A DNA stretch of 64,000 nt from an uncultured Eubacteriales bacterium (GCA_902795275.1 CADBKQ010000003.1:1-64000); one strand, 5' to 3'. Positions 43,967 to 53,594 are shown, counted from the stretch's first letter. Notes: a model not told the origin generated them from the sequence alone. Program-made: numbers and translations.

Positions 43967-43991
43967 AATGGTCATCCTTTCATATGTAATA

Positions 43992-44041
43992 GTTCTAAGT
44001 TCAAAGTTCTAAGTTCAAAGCCTTTTGGTTCCAAGTTCTAA
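43992..44041 (+). repeat. GTTCTAA-type heptamer array, left half
   Basis: Units GTTCTAA, GTTCAAA, GTTCTAA, GTTCAAA, then 8 bp (GCCTTTTG), then GTTCCAA and GTTCTAA. It lies directly upstream of the malQ ribosome binding site. Confidence 0.9.
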
Positions 44042-44064
44042 GCAAGCAGTTCTTCCATGTCCGC

Positions 44065-44092
44065 TTAGAACTCAGAACTATGAACTTAGAAC
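44065..44092 (-). repeat. GTTCTAA-type heptamer array, right half (inverted)
   Basis: Four units read on the minus strand as GTTCTAA, GTTCATA, GTTCTGA, GTTCTAA, separated from the left array by 23 bp. It ends 7 bp from the stop codon of the LacI-type gene. Confidence 0.9.
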
Positions 44093-44099
44093 TAAATCA

Positions 44100-45104
44100 C
44101 TATCTCACCGACTCCCTGATTTCCACCCGCGCTTCCACGGTGATATGCCGTGCGGGGGCGTGGTTTTCCATCATGTCGATGAGCACCGCCACGCTTTCTT
44201 TGGCGATGTCCTCCACGGGCTGGACGATGGTGGACAGGCGCGGGGTAATGAACCGGCCGATCTCGATGCCGTCCACGCCCATGACGCTCACATCCTCCGG
44301 CACTTTTCTTCCAAGGTCTGCCAGGGCGCGAATGACGCCCACGGCGGTCGCGTCGCTCATGCAGAAGGCCGCATCGACCTGCGGGTTATTCCGGAAGTAC
44401 TCCATCCCGGCCCGGTAGGCGTCATCCAGCGTAAGCCGGGTTTCCACGTAATGGGCCGCATCCAGCGCCATGCCATGGCTTTGCAGCGCGTCTTCCGCGC
44501 CCTGGGCGCGGAGCACCAGGCTGTCGTCCCCCGTGCGCCTGCCGCCGAACACGGCGATTTGCCTGTGTCCCCGCCGAATCAGCGTTTCCACCGCCTGCCG
44601 CACCATGGCCCTGTCGTCCATCGACACGGAAGCCGCGCGCTCCATGGCGGTGCCCTTCGTGCTCACCGTGGCAAACACCATGGGGATGTTCGCGCCGTTC
44701 AGCGCTTTGCAGCGATCGTCGATGCGGCTGCCCAGGAAGATCAGCCCGGCAATGCGCTGGCGGTTCATCAGCGTCAGGGCGTGCAGGAATTCGTCGTCCT
44801 GCTCGTCGATATACTCGGTGATCATGGCGGTTTTCTCGCTGCGGGGGCAGACCAGCATGGCTTCCGTCAGCGTGTTCAGGAAGGGGTTATTCCGCCCGCG
44901 GATGATGATCGCCACGCTCTCCCCGTCGGCCTGCTTGAGGCCCCTGGCGTTGGCATTGCCCACAAAGTGGCATTTCGCCATCACCCGGCGCACCCGTTCC
45001 TTGGTTTCCTGGCTCACGTCAGGCCGGTCGTTCAGCACCCGCGACACCGTGGTCACGCTGACCCCCGACAGCTCGGCAATGTCCCGGATGGTGTAAATCT
45101 TCAT
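44100..45104 (-). CDS. LacI-family transcriptional regulator
   Basis: The 334-aa protein starts KIYTIRDIAELSGVSVTTVSRVLNDRPDVS, a LacI-type helix-turn-helix with hinge region, followed by a periplasmic-binding-protein-like effector domain (VAIIIRGRNNPFLNTL, AAFCMSDATAVGVIRAL, VMGVDGIEIGRFITPRLSTI). AAGGAGAAG lies before the ATG. Its position in front of malQ suggests control of maltodextrin use; the ligand is inferred. A symmetric operator sits in its own upstream region. Confidence 0.93.
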   Translation of the reverse strand: MKIYTIRDIAELSGVSVTTVSRVLNDRPDVSQETKERVRRVMAKCHFVGNANARGLKQADGESVAIIIRGRNNPFLNTLTEAMLVCPRSEKTAMITEYIDEQDDEFLHALTLMNRQRIAGLIFLGSRIDDRCKALNGANIPMVFATVSTKGTAMERAASVSMDDRAMVRQAVETLIRRGHRQIAVFGGRRTGDDSLVLRAQGAEDALQSHGMALDAAHYVETRLTLDDAYRAGMEYFRNNPQVDAAFCMSDATAVGVIRALADLGRKVPEDVSVMGVDGIEIGRFITPRLSTIVQPVEDIAKESVAVLIDMMENHAPARHITVEARVEIRESVR

Positions 45105-45136
45105 GGCTTCTCCTTCGATGCAAGGAAATTTGGTAT

Positions 45137-45150
45137 CGTTATCGGTAACG
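45137..45150. promoter_or_regulatory. LacI-type operator
   Basis: CGTTATCGGTAACG is nearly symmetric around a central CG, as LacI-family sites are, and lies about 35 bp upstream of the regulator start. It suggests autoregulation. I saw no second copy in the window. Confidence 0.7.
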
Positions 45151-45216
45151 TTTTCAATCACGGTTATTTTACCATTTCGCACATGCAATGTCAATACAGA
45201 ACTTTCATTTTCAGCA

Positions 45217-45243
45217 TAGAAAAAACAGCCTCCGAACGGAGGC
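45217..45243 (-). terminator. terminator of the diaminopentanoate dehydrogenase-like gene
   Basis: On the minus strand GCCTCC-GTTC-GGAGGC is followed by TGTTTTTTC. Confidence 0.88.
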
Positions 45244-45268
45244 CATTCAGGGTTGATGCTGTTCGCGT

Positions 45269-46309
45269 TCAGCCCACATCCACAAACATGGGATAGGGCA
45301 GGTAGCGGGCAAAGGGCAGCTTGTCCATGGTGACGAAGCCCGCGGGCGCGGCCAGCACGTCGGGGATGCGGTTCACGATGGTGGCGCAGGTGTGGGCGAC
45401 GGTGTCGGGTTTGGAAACGGAGAAACGCACATCCGGCTCGCCGTGGATCGTGAAATCGCACAGGTCGCCTTCGCCTTCCTCGTAGACCTTGCCGATGCAC
45501 TGGGTTTCCACCACGATGCCCTGGTGCGTGATGGTCGTCACCACCGCGCTCATGCCGATGGCCTTGCCCTTGGGGATGGTCTCTCCCAGGGTCTCGCTGC
45601 GCACGTCATGGTCGGCGAACACCGGCACGGCCTTCTGCTTCATCTGCTCCACGCTCAGGCCCAGCTTCATGCACAAGGCTTCGTTGCTGTTCCACACATA
45701 GGCGGGTACGCTGACACTGTGGGCGATGTCCCGCTCGAATTCCTCGGCACTCAGGCCCACGCCGTGGGCTTTCGCCAGGGCGATGCCGTAGTCCTCCACG
45801 TTGTAGCTCACCGCCCCGTCGATCTCCGCGATGCTGTGCACGCCGCCCGCGACGCAGGCGGGCAGGTTCACCCAGAACACGTCCTGCATCCCGCTGCCCA
45901 CGATGGTGCAGCCTATTTCCTTTGCCAGCGCGTCCAGCTGGTTGGTGATAGCCGGCGAGGTCGTCCAAGGAAAGAGCGCTTCCTCCGACGTGGTGATCAC
46001 GTTGATGCCCCGGGTAACGCATTCCAGGATCGGCTTGTGCATATCCGGCAGAAAGCTCTGCAAGGCGAGAATCGCAATGTCCGCGTCGCAATTGTCCAGC
46101 ACGGTGTCGGGGTCGCGGAATACTTTCACGCCCGTCGTCCGGCGCAGCCCGGCGATTTCACCGATGTCCTTGTCCGCGATGCTTTCATCCATGTCGATGG
46201 CGCCGACGATCTGCGCGCCTTTGTCCAGCAGGTAGCGCATGATGATGCGGCCCATTTTGCCGCAGCCGTACTGCACCACGCGGATCTTGTCCCAGGTTCC
46301 ATGGTTCAT
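45269..46309 (-). CDS. 2,4-diaminopentanoate dehydrogenase-like NAD(P)-binding enzyme
   Basis: The 346-aa protein has an N-terminal Rossmann fold ([21 protein letters not shown], residues 11-31) and the order DapB-like/ornithine-fermentation Ord family: [44 protein letters not shown], and a C-terminal [18 protein letters not shown]. In Clostridia, Ord oxidises 2,4-diaminopentanoate during ornithine fermentation. None of the other ornithine-pathway genes (ora, ort) is nearby, so the substrate could be different. GGAGGTGAC precedes the chosen ATG. Confidence 0.75.
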   Translation of the reverse strand: MNHGTWDKIRVVQYGCGKMGRIIMRYLLDKGAQIVGAIDMDESIADKDIGEIAGLRRTTGVKVFRDPDTVLDNCDADIAILALQSFLPDMHKPILECVTRGINVITTSEEALFPWTTSPAITNQLDALAKEIGCTIVGSGMQDVFWVNLPACVAGGVHSIAEIDGAVSYNVEDYGIALAKAHGVGLSAEEFERDIAHSVSVPAYVWNSNEALCMKLGLSVEQMKQKAVPVFADHDVRSETLGETIPKGKAIGMSAVVTTITHQGIVVETQCIGKVYEEGEGDLCDFTIHGEPDVRFSVSKPDTVAHTCATIVNRIPDVLAAPAGFVTMDKLPFARYLPYPMFVDVG

Positions 46310-46429
46310 TTCTGTCACCTCCATGGAACCATTATGTCCGGATTCAGCCAACTTTACGCCGCAAATCAGGCAAACTGAGAACAAAACGTAAAATTTTGGG
46401 ATGCCCTGCGCTATTTTACGCTTATATGT

Positions 46430-46438
46430 GTTATAATG
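46430..46438 (+). promoter_or_regulatory. extended -10 promoter of the ComEC-like hydrolase gene
   Basis: TGTTATAAT with a weak -35, about 25 bp before the TTG start. Confidence 0.5.
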
Positions 46439-46463
46439 ATTTTGCCGAAAGGAGGTTTTGCTT

Positions 46464-47642
46464 TTGAGAAAACGGTTTTTTTGTTTGATGATCCTGCTTT
46501 GTTATGCGCTTGCCGGATGCCAGGCGGTAAGCTCCGAAAGCCGGGACGACGCGGCGAAGCTGCTGTGCCTGAACATTGGCAAGGCGGACTGCATGCTGCT
46601 CCTGTACGAGGACAGCGCTTACCTGATCGACACGGGCTACGAACAAACCTGGCCCGCCCTGGAAACGGCGCTTTCCCAATACGGCGTGACCCGGCTGAAC
46701 GGCGTGTTCCTCACCCACTGCCACGAAGACCATATGGGCGGGCTGATGGCGCTGGCGGAAAGCAAGATGGAAGTGGACGCCTGGTACGCCGCCCGGATCT
46801 TTTATGACCAGAAGGAAAGCAAGCACCCGATGAAGCTGGCTGCCGCAAAGAGAAATGAAGAAGTCACCTGGCTGGAAGCCGGCGCGGTGCTTCCCGTGGG
46901 CAGCGACGCGAAGTTGACGGTCTTAGGCCCCTTGAGCGTCAACACGGACAACGAAAACAACAATTCCCTGGTGATGCGGTTTGATTCGCCCCAGGGCAGC
47001 ATCCTGCTGGCCGGGGACATGAAAGAAGACGAAGAATTTGAACTGCTGGACGCCGGGCTGCTCGCCCCCTGCGACCTGCTGAAAGCAGGCCACCACGGGG
47101 ATAACAAAGCTACCAGCAAAGTATTTTTACAGACCGTGCGGCCCAAGGCGGCCATCATCCTGACCAGCACCGCCGAGGAACCCGATACGCCCGCCAGTTC
47201 CACGATCAGGCGGCTGGAAAAGATCGGCTGCAACGTGTATGTGTCCCAGGAGTTCCACGACGCCGTCCTGTTCACGCTGCGAGGCGGCGAAGTCAGCGTG
47301 GAGGACATCCGCTGGGACAGCGCGCCGGAACGGGAGGAAAGCATCAGCATCGCCATTGATTTATCCCAGGATACGCTGACCGTCACCAATGAAGGCAGCG
47401 CCCCCGTGAACCTGAAAGGCTGGGCCGTTTATTCCACCAAGGGAAACGAGCTGGTTTACCTTCCGGATACCGTCCTCCAGGCGAGAGGCGCATTTGTGAT
47501 CGGCAGCGGCGAAACCGAAATGCAGACGGACCTGCTTTGGCGGAGAAAGCGCGTGTGGAACCTGGCCAGCCAGGACAGAGCCGTTCTCTACGACGCCTGG
47601 GGACGCCCGGTCGCCTTTGCCGATAACGGCATCAGCGAGTAA
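46464..47642 (+). CDS. ComEC/Rec2-like metallo-beta-lactamase-fold lipoprotein with a lamin-tail domain
   Basis: The 392-aa product has a lipoprotein signal ([19 protein letters not shown]). Next comes a metallo-beta-lactamase domain like the one of Com[31 protein letters not shown] (HxHxDH), [11 protein letters not shown] and LKAGHHGDN. The last 100 residues ([27 protein letters not shown]) look like a lamin-tail (LTD) domain, often joined to extracellular nucleases. It may hydrolyse nucleic acids outside the cell. The TTG start has AGGAGG 8 nt upstream. Confidence 0.85.
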   Translation: MRKRFFCLMILLCYALAGCQAVSSESRDDAAKLLCLNIGKADCMLLLYEDSAYLIDTGYEQTWPALETALSQYGVTRLNGVFLTHCHEDHMGGLMALAESKMEVDAWYAARIFYDQKESKHPMKLAAAKRNEEVTWLEAGAVLPVGSDAKLTVLGPLSVNTDNENNNSLVMRFDSPQGSILLAGDMKEDEEFELLDAGLLAPCDLLKAGHHGDNKATSKVFLQTVRPKAAIILTSTAEEPDTPASSTIRRLEKIGCNVYVSQEFHDAVLFTLRGGEVSVEDIRWDSAPEREESISIAIDLSQDTLTVTNEGSAPVNLKGWAVYSTKGNELVYLPDTVLQARGAFVIGSGETEMQTDLLWRRKRVWNLASQDRAVLYDAWGRPVAFADNGISE

Positions 47643-47699
47643 ACGCACGGAAAGGCGGCCTGCCGCATAGGATGGAATCGAGGAAGGGAGGATTCCATC

Positions 47700-48311
47700 A
47701 TGAAAAACTGCTGCCATTCCTGCGGGCCGTCCCGCCCGCGTCCCGATCCGCCGTGTCCGCCTCCCCAGAGGCCGGACCGCGGCTGCGCGCCTCCGCCCTG
47801 TTCCTGCGGCGAATACCTGATGCAGCGCATCTTAGCCAGCGGCAGCGTGTATCGCCGCCGGGCGTGCTATCCCATCAGCCTGAACGCCCTGCCGGAGCAG
47901 GCCCAGCCGCCTTTTACGATCCTGGAAGTGACATCCTGTTATTCCCCCTGCTGGGAAGAAGCGCCCTGCCGGGACAGGCGGGGGCTTGCGTTCCTGGTCA
48001 CTGTGCCGGTGACCTTGCGGGTGCGGGACAGAAACGGCTGCGTATACACAGTATCCACGGAGATTCAGGAAGAACTGCGGCTTCGCTGCCTCAGCCCCGC
48101 TTATGAGTGCTGGCGCGGACAGCCGGTGGTGCAGGCCGCCTTGCGTTTAGCGGGGCGGCCCTGCCCCTGTGACTGCGGCCGCTGCGAAGTGCCGCTGGAG
48201 GTCTGCATCGAAGGGTATCTGATCGCACCAAGCGTGTTCGGACGGCCCGAATCCTGCTGCCCACGGCCTCTGCCCTGGTATCCCGAACCGATTTATGACC
48301 CGTACAACTGA
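47700..48311 (+). CDS. Cys/Pro-rich protein of unknown function
   Basis: The 203-aa product contains about 23 Cys. The first 45 residues are rich in Cys and Pro (CCHSCGPSRPRP, PPPCSCGEY), followed by a beta-rich centre (about 85-125, FLVTVPVTLRVRDRNGCVY) and more Cys pairs (CPCDCGRCEVPLEVC). There is no signal peptide. Such compositions occur in spore coat or exosporium proteins of Clostridia, but nothing here proves that. GGAAGGGAGG lies 8 nt before the ATG and a strong terminator follows. Confidence 0.7.
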   Translation: MKNCCHSCGPSRPRPDPPCPPPQRPDRGCAPPPCSCGEYLMQRILASGSVYRRRACYPISLNALPEQAQPPFTILEVTSCYSPCWEEAPCRDRRGLAFLVTVPVTLRVRDRNGCVYTVSTEIQEELRLRCLSPAYECWRGQPVVQAALRLAGRPCPCDCGRCEVPLEVCIEGYLIAPSVFGRPESCCPRPLPWYPEPIYDPYN

Positions 48312-48313
48312 AA

Positions 48314-48353
48314 CAGCCCCACCCGCATTTTGAACGGGTGGGGCTGATTTTTG
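48314..48353. terminator. terminator between the Cys/Pro-rich gene and nagB
   Basis: A 12-bp perfect stem CAGCCCCACCCG with its complement at 48335-48346 and a 9-nt loop, followed by ATTTTTG. It can serve both convergent genes. Confidence 0.9.
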
Positions 48354-48359
48354 CTGGTT

Positions 48360-49151
48360 TTACAGGCGTTCTGCTTTTTCGATGTCAAGGAAGTACTTAT
48401 AGGTGTCCACGGTCAGCTCGCCGCAGGCGGCTTCGTCGCAGGCGATGATGGCGCCGTTGTGCATCTGCAAAGCGGAGCAGGTCCACTTCTGGCTCACGCC
48501 GCCCTCGACTGTCGCAGCCAGGGCGCGGGCCTTGTTGTGGCCGTTGATCAGAATCAGCACTTCCTTGGAGTCCGTCACCGTGCCGACGCCCACGGACAGG
48601 GCCTTGGCAGGCACCTTCTCCGGGTCATTGCCGAAGAAGCGGCTGTTCACGATGCGGGTGTCGGTGGTCAGGCTGCGCACGCCGGTGCGGGAAGCCAGGC
48701 TGGTGTAGGGCTCGTTGAAGGCGATGTGGCCGTCCACGCCGATGCCGCCCATGAACAGGTCAATGCCGCCGTAGGAAGCGATTTTTTCCTCATACCGGGC
48801 GCATTCGCCTTCGGGGTCGTCGGTCATGCCGTTGAGGATGTTGATATTTTCGGGCTTCATGTCCACGAGGTGGTTGAAGAAATTGTCGTGCATGAAGTAC
48901 CAGTAGCTCTGGTCATGCTCGTGGGGCAGGCCCAGGTATTCGTCCATATTGAAGGTGACCACATTGGCGAAGGACAGTTCGCCGGCCTGGTTCATCCGGG
49001 CCAGCTCCTTGTACACGCCGATGGGGGAAGAACCGGTGGGCAGGCCCAGCACGAAGGGGCGCGCTTCCTTGTGGCCCTTGATCTTCGCGGCGATATAGTG
49101 AGCCGCCCAGAGGCACATCTTATCGTAATTTTCCTGAATGATGACACGCAT
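48360..49151 (-). CDS. nagB: glucosamine-6-phosphate deaminase
   Basis: The 263-aa protein has NagB motifs: [28 protein letters not shown] with the catalytic Asp, [18 protein letters not shown] with the active-site His, and SRTGVRSLT. It converts glucosamine-6-phosphate to fructose-6-phosphate and ammonia in the cytoplasm. AAAGGAGAG precedes the ATG. It has its own promoter and no nagA beside it. Confidence 0.96.
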   Translation of the reverse strand: MRVIIQENYDKMCLWAAHYIAAKIKGHKEARPFVLGLPTGSSPIGVYKELARMNQAGELSFANVVTFNMDEYLGLPHEHDQSYWYFMHDNFFNHLVDMKPENINILNGMTDDPEGECARYEEKIASYGGIDLFMGGIGVDGHIAFNEPYTSLASRTGVRSLTTDTRIVNSRFFGNDPEKVPAKALSVGVGTVTDSKEVLILINGHNKARALAATVEGGVSQKWTCSALQMHNGAIIACDEAACGELTVDTYKYFLDIEKAERL

Positions 49152-49192
49152 GGTTCATTTCTCTCCTTTGAAAAATTTGGGAACCGGCACCT

Positions 49193-49221
49193 ATTATACA
49201 CGACTTTGCTGTTATCTTCAA
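49193..49221 (-). promoter_or_regulatory. nagB promoter
   Basis: On the minus strand TTGAAG (49216-49221) and TATAAT (49193-49198) with a 17-bp spacer. Confidence 0.75.
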
Positions 49222-49225
49222 GTAT

Positions 49226-52177
49226 TTATCTGCCGACGATGGGCGTCCAGTAAGTCTGGTTGTAGATGTCGGTGAAGCGGTAGGTGACGAGCGCCTTGGT
49301 CTTGTCGGGCAGGTACACGTTGCTCACCTGGATTGCGCCGTTCACGGTCAGGGCCTTGCCGAAGCGGTAGCTGTCGGTGTAGTTCTGCTGGTAGTCGTAC
49401 AGGTCAGCCAGGAATTCGATGGTATCGCCGTCCACGATTTCGGTGATGGCCTTGGCCACCATGTCGGTTTCGTCGCCGTACACGGCGCGGGCACCGGCCA
49501 CATAGCCGTTTTCGTTCTCGTGATCGAACACGATCAGCAGATCGACCCGCTGGCCGTTGAGCAGCGCGGGCACCCGGCCGGTGATGATCCAGCCGCCGTT
49601 GTCCAGGTACTGGGCGGTCTCGCGGTAATAGGGCACGGGCTGTCCGTTCAGGGCCAGCCAGGTGCCGTCCATGTCGGCCACCATGCGGCCCTGGTCGAAG
49701 GAGAACAGGTTATCCAGGCCCAGATCCACGTAGCCTTCGCCGTTGTCGTAGAACACGTTCTGGTCCACGCCGGTCACCAGCGCCCAGTCCTCGGGCTTCA
49801 TGTCCAGCACGTAGTTTTCCCCATCCTTGACAAAGCGGAGCGCGGAGGCGTCCAGCAGATTATCCGCCAGGAACGCGGTCAAATCGCTGTCGGACAGCTC
49901 CCGGTCAGACAGGAAGGACGTATTGTCGCTGTCCAGCCCGGCCACCCGGCCGTAGCCGCCGCCCAGGAAGGAAGAGAGCAAATCGCCCACCAGGTCGCTG
50001 GAGGAGGAAGAACTGTAGCTGGAAGAAGCAGACCCGGAGCCGCCCAGCAAATCGAACAGGGAGGGCATGGCGGAGGAAGAACCGCCGCTGACCGCCTGGC
50101 CGCCAGCTTCCACCTGGGCGAAGGCGCGGATGGCCTTGGCGTAATCGGCGTCCATGCCAATGGCGGCATAGGTGCTGACGGCCTTATCCACGTTGGACAT
50201 CTTCTTGTAGGGGAAATAAATGCTCAGGCCGTAGGCGCTGGAAATGTTGCCCGTGCGGTTGTACTTGACCGCGGACTGGATGACCTTCGCCAGCGCGCTG
50301 CTTTCCTGGGTGTTCAGCTTGTTGCACAGGTCGGTCAGGTCAACCATGTCTACCTTCGCGGAGGTGCCAAATTCCCGGCTGCCGTTGCGGGCGTTGGACA
50401 CGGTCTTGTACTGCTTGCCGGACACCAGGGACGTGACGGACTGGGCGAAGGACTTGAGCTTGGAAGGAACGGTGTGTTCCAGCTCGGCCAGGTCGATCAG
50501 CGCCAGGGTGGTCTGCTGGCCGCGGCAGGCGGTGGCGCACTTGGACACGAAGTCGTCGCAGATCTGCTTGCCGATGTCCAGGGTTTCCATGGAGGTGTTG
50601 CCGCCCCAGGCGGTGAGCCAATCGGTGTAGTACCAGCCGATGCCGGGCTCGGTTTCCTCGGAGGCGATGAGGTAGTCGGCGTACTTGCTGCACATCATGG
50701 CGTTCTCAACGGTACCCATCAGGCAGGTATCGAAGCCGATGAAGTCAAACTTCACGCCGCCGTTCTGGAACGCCTGGTTCAGCCCGGCCAGGCTCATGGA
50801 GCCCGCGCGGGTGTTGCGCTCGTCGTAGCCGTAGCCGCTGACGGAACCGGAGCCGTGATCCCACAGCACCAGGGCGTAGCGGTTGGCCTTGAAGTTCTTG
50901 GCGCAGTATTTGATGAAGGAGGTCAGGGTTTCCGGGCTGGTCATGGCCCCGGTGCCTGCATTTTCCTCCAGGCATTTCAGGCTGCCGTTCTCCACCTGCC
51001 AGATCTGGTTGACGCGGCTGGAAATCTTATTGTTCCGCCAATTGGAGCAGCCACCGGTGTACACGATCAATTTCAGGTTCTTGCCGAAGGAAGCGTTCAG
51101 CATTTCCTGCAAGTCCTTGGTCGCCATCCCGCTGCGGCTTTCCAGATCCGCGCCGCACAGGTACACCATCACCGTCACCTTGTCCTTGCCGTTGCCGATG
51201 ATAGAGGTATACTTGTCGCGGCTGCCCGCCGCCACCTTGCGATCCAGGTTGCCGGAATAGGAGGAGATGGGCGCGGTCTGGTTCAGGTTGTAGGCGTTAT
51301 AGGTATTGTCCGAAGCGCCGTAGCCCGTCTGGCTGCTGAACCAGCTGCCGCCCAGGATGTCCTGGAGGGAATCGGAGCTGTAGCCGCCCAGCAGGCTCCC
51401 GATCAGGCTGCCCACGCCGGAGGAGGACGTGCCGCCGCCCAGCAGGCTTTCCAGGCCGGAGGAAGAACTCGTACCGCCGCCCAGCAAATCGCCTAAGCCG
51501 GAGGAGGATGTGCTGCCGCCCGCAAGCTCGTTGATCATGTTGCCCAGGCCGGAGGAGGAAGTGGAAGAAGAGTTGGAACCGCCGCCGCCGAAGAGGCCGC
51601 TCAGGCCTCCCCCGCCGCCCAGGAGCAGGACTGCCGCCGCGATAATGATGAGCAGCAGCGGACTGCGCTTGCCGCCGGACGCGCGGTTCTGCTGGTTCCC
51701 GGAGGAAGCGGGCGTGCCGCCGCCGGTAAACTGCGTCTGCTGCGGGCGCTGCTGGCTCTGCTGGGGACGCTGCTGCTGCGCGGATTGCTGGGGCCGCTGC
51801 TGATGTATAAAAGGATTCTGCTGGGGCCGCGCCTGCTGTTGGTTCAAATAGGGGTTGGGGCGGCTCTGGGGCGCGCCGGTGTTCTGGGGCCGCGCCTGCT
51901 GGGGCGTGCTGCCCGTGCCCGTCCCCTGGGTGTTCATGCTGCCGCCGGCCTGGCCCGATACCTGCTTGGGCCGGTTCAGGGGCGTCTGCGCGCGTCCCGG
52001 CCTGTTGTCCATCCGCCCGGGCGCGCCGCCCTGGGCCTGCTGCTCTTTGCGCTCCTCATATCCTCCCTGGTCGCCCACCGGGCCAGTGCCCATACCGGGG
52101 CCATGGGTTTCCATGCTGTCGGCGTTCGCCGTGCCGGTCACGTTCTTTTTCCGGTTCAAGGGGCCGTTGCCTTGCAT
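49226..52177 (-). CDS. clostripain-family (C11) cysteine peptidase with a membrane segment and low-complexity stalk
   Basis: The product (983 aa) starts with two copies of a PLNRxKxVxG motif, a Gln/Pro-rich stretch, a membrane segment (SPLLLIIIAAAVLLL) and a stalk of Ser/Gly repeats of SSSGLxxLLGGG type. The C11 peptidase domain has VMVYLCGADLESRSG, LVLWDHGSGS with the catalytic His, and IGFDTCLMGTVENA with the catalytic Cys. About 300 C-terminal residues form further domains. It should cleave after basic residues at the cell surface. The start is uncertain: ATG with AGAAGGG was chosen, and longer frames reach 30 codons upstream. Confidence 0.85.
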   Translation of the reverse strand: MQGNGPLNRKKNVTGTANADSMETHGPGMGTGPVGDQGGYEERKEQQAQGGAPGRMDNRPGRAQTPLNRPKQVSGQAGGSMNTQGTGTGSTPQQARPQNTGAPQSRPNPYLNQQQARPQQNPFIHQQRPQQSAQQQRPQQSQQRPQQTQFTGGGTPASSGNQQNRASGGKRSPLLLIIIAAAVLLLGGGGGLSGLFGGGGSNSSSTSSSGLGNMINELAGGSTSSSGLGDLLGGGTSSSSGLESLLGGGTSSSGVGSLIGSLLGGYSSDSLQDILGGSWFSSQTGYGASDNTYNAYNLNQTAPISSYSGNLDRKVAAGSRDKYTSIIGNGKDKVTVMVYLCGADLESRSGMATKDLQEMLNASFGKNLKLIVYTGGCSNWRNNKISSRVNQIWQVENGSLKCLEENAGTGAMTSPETLTSFIKYCAKNFKANRYALVLWDHGSGSVSGYGYDERNTRAGSMSLAGLNQAFQNGGVKFDFIGFDTCLMGTVENAMMCSKYADYLIASEETEPGIGWYYTDWLTAWGGNTSMETLDIGKQICDDFVSKCATACRGQQTTLALIDLAELEHTVPSKLKSFAQSVTSLVSGKQYKTVSNARNGSREFGTSAKVDMVDLTDLCNKLNTQESSALAKVIQSAVKYNRTGNISSAYGLSIYFPYKKMSNVDKAVSTYAAIGMDADYAKAIRAFAQVEAGGQAVSGGSSSAMPSLFDLLGGSGSASSSYSSSSSSDLVGDLLSSFLGGGYGRVAGLDSDNTSFLSDRELSDSDLTAFLADNLLDASALRFVKDGENYVLDMKPEDWALVTGVDQNVFYDNGEGYVDLGLDNLFSFDQGRMVADMDGTWLALNGQPVPYYRETAQYLDNGGWIITGRVPALLNGQRVDLLIVFDHENENGYVAGARAVYGDETDMVAKAITEIVDGDTIEFLADLYDYQQNYTDSYRFGKALTVNGAIQVSNVYLPDKTKALVTYRFTDIYNQTYWTPIVGR

Positions 52178-52489
52178 ATTCATCCCTTCTTTGCCTGAAT
52201 TTTTCATGTACGCAGGATAAGCCCTGCTTTTTTTCTTTGCCATTATATCACGAATCTGTCCCCGCGTCACGAAAAAAATACTTTTTCTTCACCCTTTTTT
52301 ATCCATACGCAGGCCGTGAAAAGAAGCGTTCTTCCTGTTGCGCGGCGGTCTTTTCTTTGTTATAATACCATTATTGGGAATGAATGGGCATCCGGGAGCC
52401 GCGACGTTTTTTTCCAAAACGGGAATCATTTGGCTTTCTCCATCGTTCTTTTTCATGGCAAATCAAAAAACAAGAGGAGGTATCCTTCC

Positions 52490-53389
52490 ATGCGTCAATC
52501 AAAGCTTCTTACCCTGCTGGCAATCATCCTGCTCTGCGCCGTCCTTCCCGCGGCTTCCCTGGCCGAAGGAAACTGGGCCAATCTGTGGAACACCTGCTGT
52601 GATCTCCTGTTCCGCACGGACAACGTGACAGTGGACGGCAAAGCCTCTTTCGCCCTGGACGGCGACCGCTTCAAGACCGCCAATCTCCATTACGTCCAGG
52701 ACGGCCTCTGCTCCCTCTACGACCTCAAGCTGCTCACGCCGAAGGCTGACGGGACCGAGCGGGAATCCGGCTGGACCATCATCGCGGATGACGATGAGAA
52801 TATCTACGTGATGGAAGTCTATTATCCGGGAAAGTACCGGGAGGGCAGCGACGGCAGAGAAGCCACCCTGCTGCGCCGTACCGTGCAGCTGGACGCAATC
52901 ACCGATCTGGGCGGCCTGATCCTGAAACAGCTGGAGCCGACGCTCCCGGCGGACGCACTGACCGTCAGTGAAACGGAAGGCGGGCAGAGCATTCATATCG
53001 CGCTGACCGCGGAGCAGATACCGGAGATGGCTGCCAGCGCCCTGAACCTTGCCGCCGGGTACCTCTCCAACCGCTGGTTTTCCTATGGGCTGGACCGCAG
53101 CGTGAACGAGGATTCGTATGTCAGCTTTGGGAACTTCACCACGGTCACTGAAGCGCTGACCTACGGCACCATGCGCTGGACGCTGCGCAGCCTGGAAGCC
53201 GATCTGACCCTGGACAGCCAGGGCCGCCTGACCGCCGTGCGCGGAACGCTGTGCGCGGAATCCACCTTCGTTGACAAGACCGTTCGCCTGGTGGCGGTGG
53301 ATTATGACTTCACCATGACGGAGTATGGAACGAGTTCTGTGAGGCCCTTTGATCCCGACGAATACGGCGTGGGACCGTTTGAATACTGA
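52490..53389 (+). CDS. secreted protein of unknown function
   Basis: The 299-aa product has a signal peptide (MRQSKLLTLLAIILLCAVLPA-ASLAEG). The mature part alternates strands and helices without family motifs I recognise; SLEADLTLDSQGRLTAVRGTL near the end recalls lipoprotein-localisation-like beta repeats. AGAGGAGGTATCC precedes the ATG; the longer frame runs across the TATAAT promoter region about 130 bp upstream. It is a single gene. Confidence 0.7.
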   Translation: MRQSKLLTLLAIILLCAVLPAASLAEGNWANLWNTCCDLLFRTDNVTVDGKASFALDGDRFKTANLHYVQDGLCSLYDLKLLTPKADGTERESGWTIIADDDENIYVMEVYYPGKYREGSDGREATLLRRTVQLDAITDLGGLILKQLEPTLPADALTVSETEGGQSIHIALTAEQIPEMAASALNLAAGYLSNRWFSYGLDRSVNEDSYVSFGNFTTVTEALTYGTMRWTLRSLEADLTLDSQGRLTAVRGTLCAESTFVDKTVRLVAVDYDFTMTEYGTSSVRPFDPDEYGVGPFEY

Positions 53390-53594
53390 CGGTTTGCCCG
53401 CGGTATCCTCCCGAAAACAATCGGCACCAGACGCCCAAGCCGGACAGCCCGCCAAAGCATCAAACGCGGAATCGTAAACAACTGTAAAAAAACCGTCCAT
53501 AAAATGAAAAAAAGTTTTCAAAGGGGATAGGCGGGCAGGCGGTTTTGTAGTATAATGAATCTGTAAACCCATGCGAAAGTGAGGGCGGTTCGGC

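Noticed and set aside
49152-49221. riboswitch or glmS-type ribozyme upstream of nagB
   Set aside because: Only about 45 nt separate the promoter from the start, which is too short for such an element.
49520-51496. 658-codon open frame antisense to the C11 peptidase gene
   Set aside because: It overlaps the catalytic domain completely and shows no motif of its own.
51420-51560. DNA repeats in the peptidase gene as an inserted element
   Set aside because: They encode the in-frame Ser/Gly LLGGG stalk and keep the reading frame.
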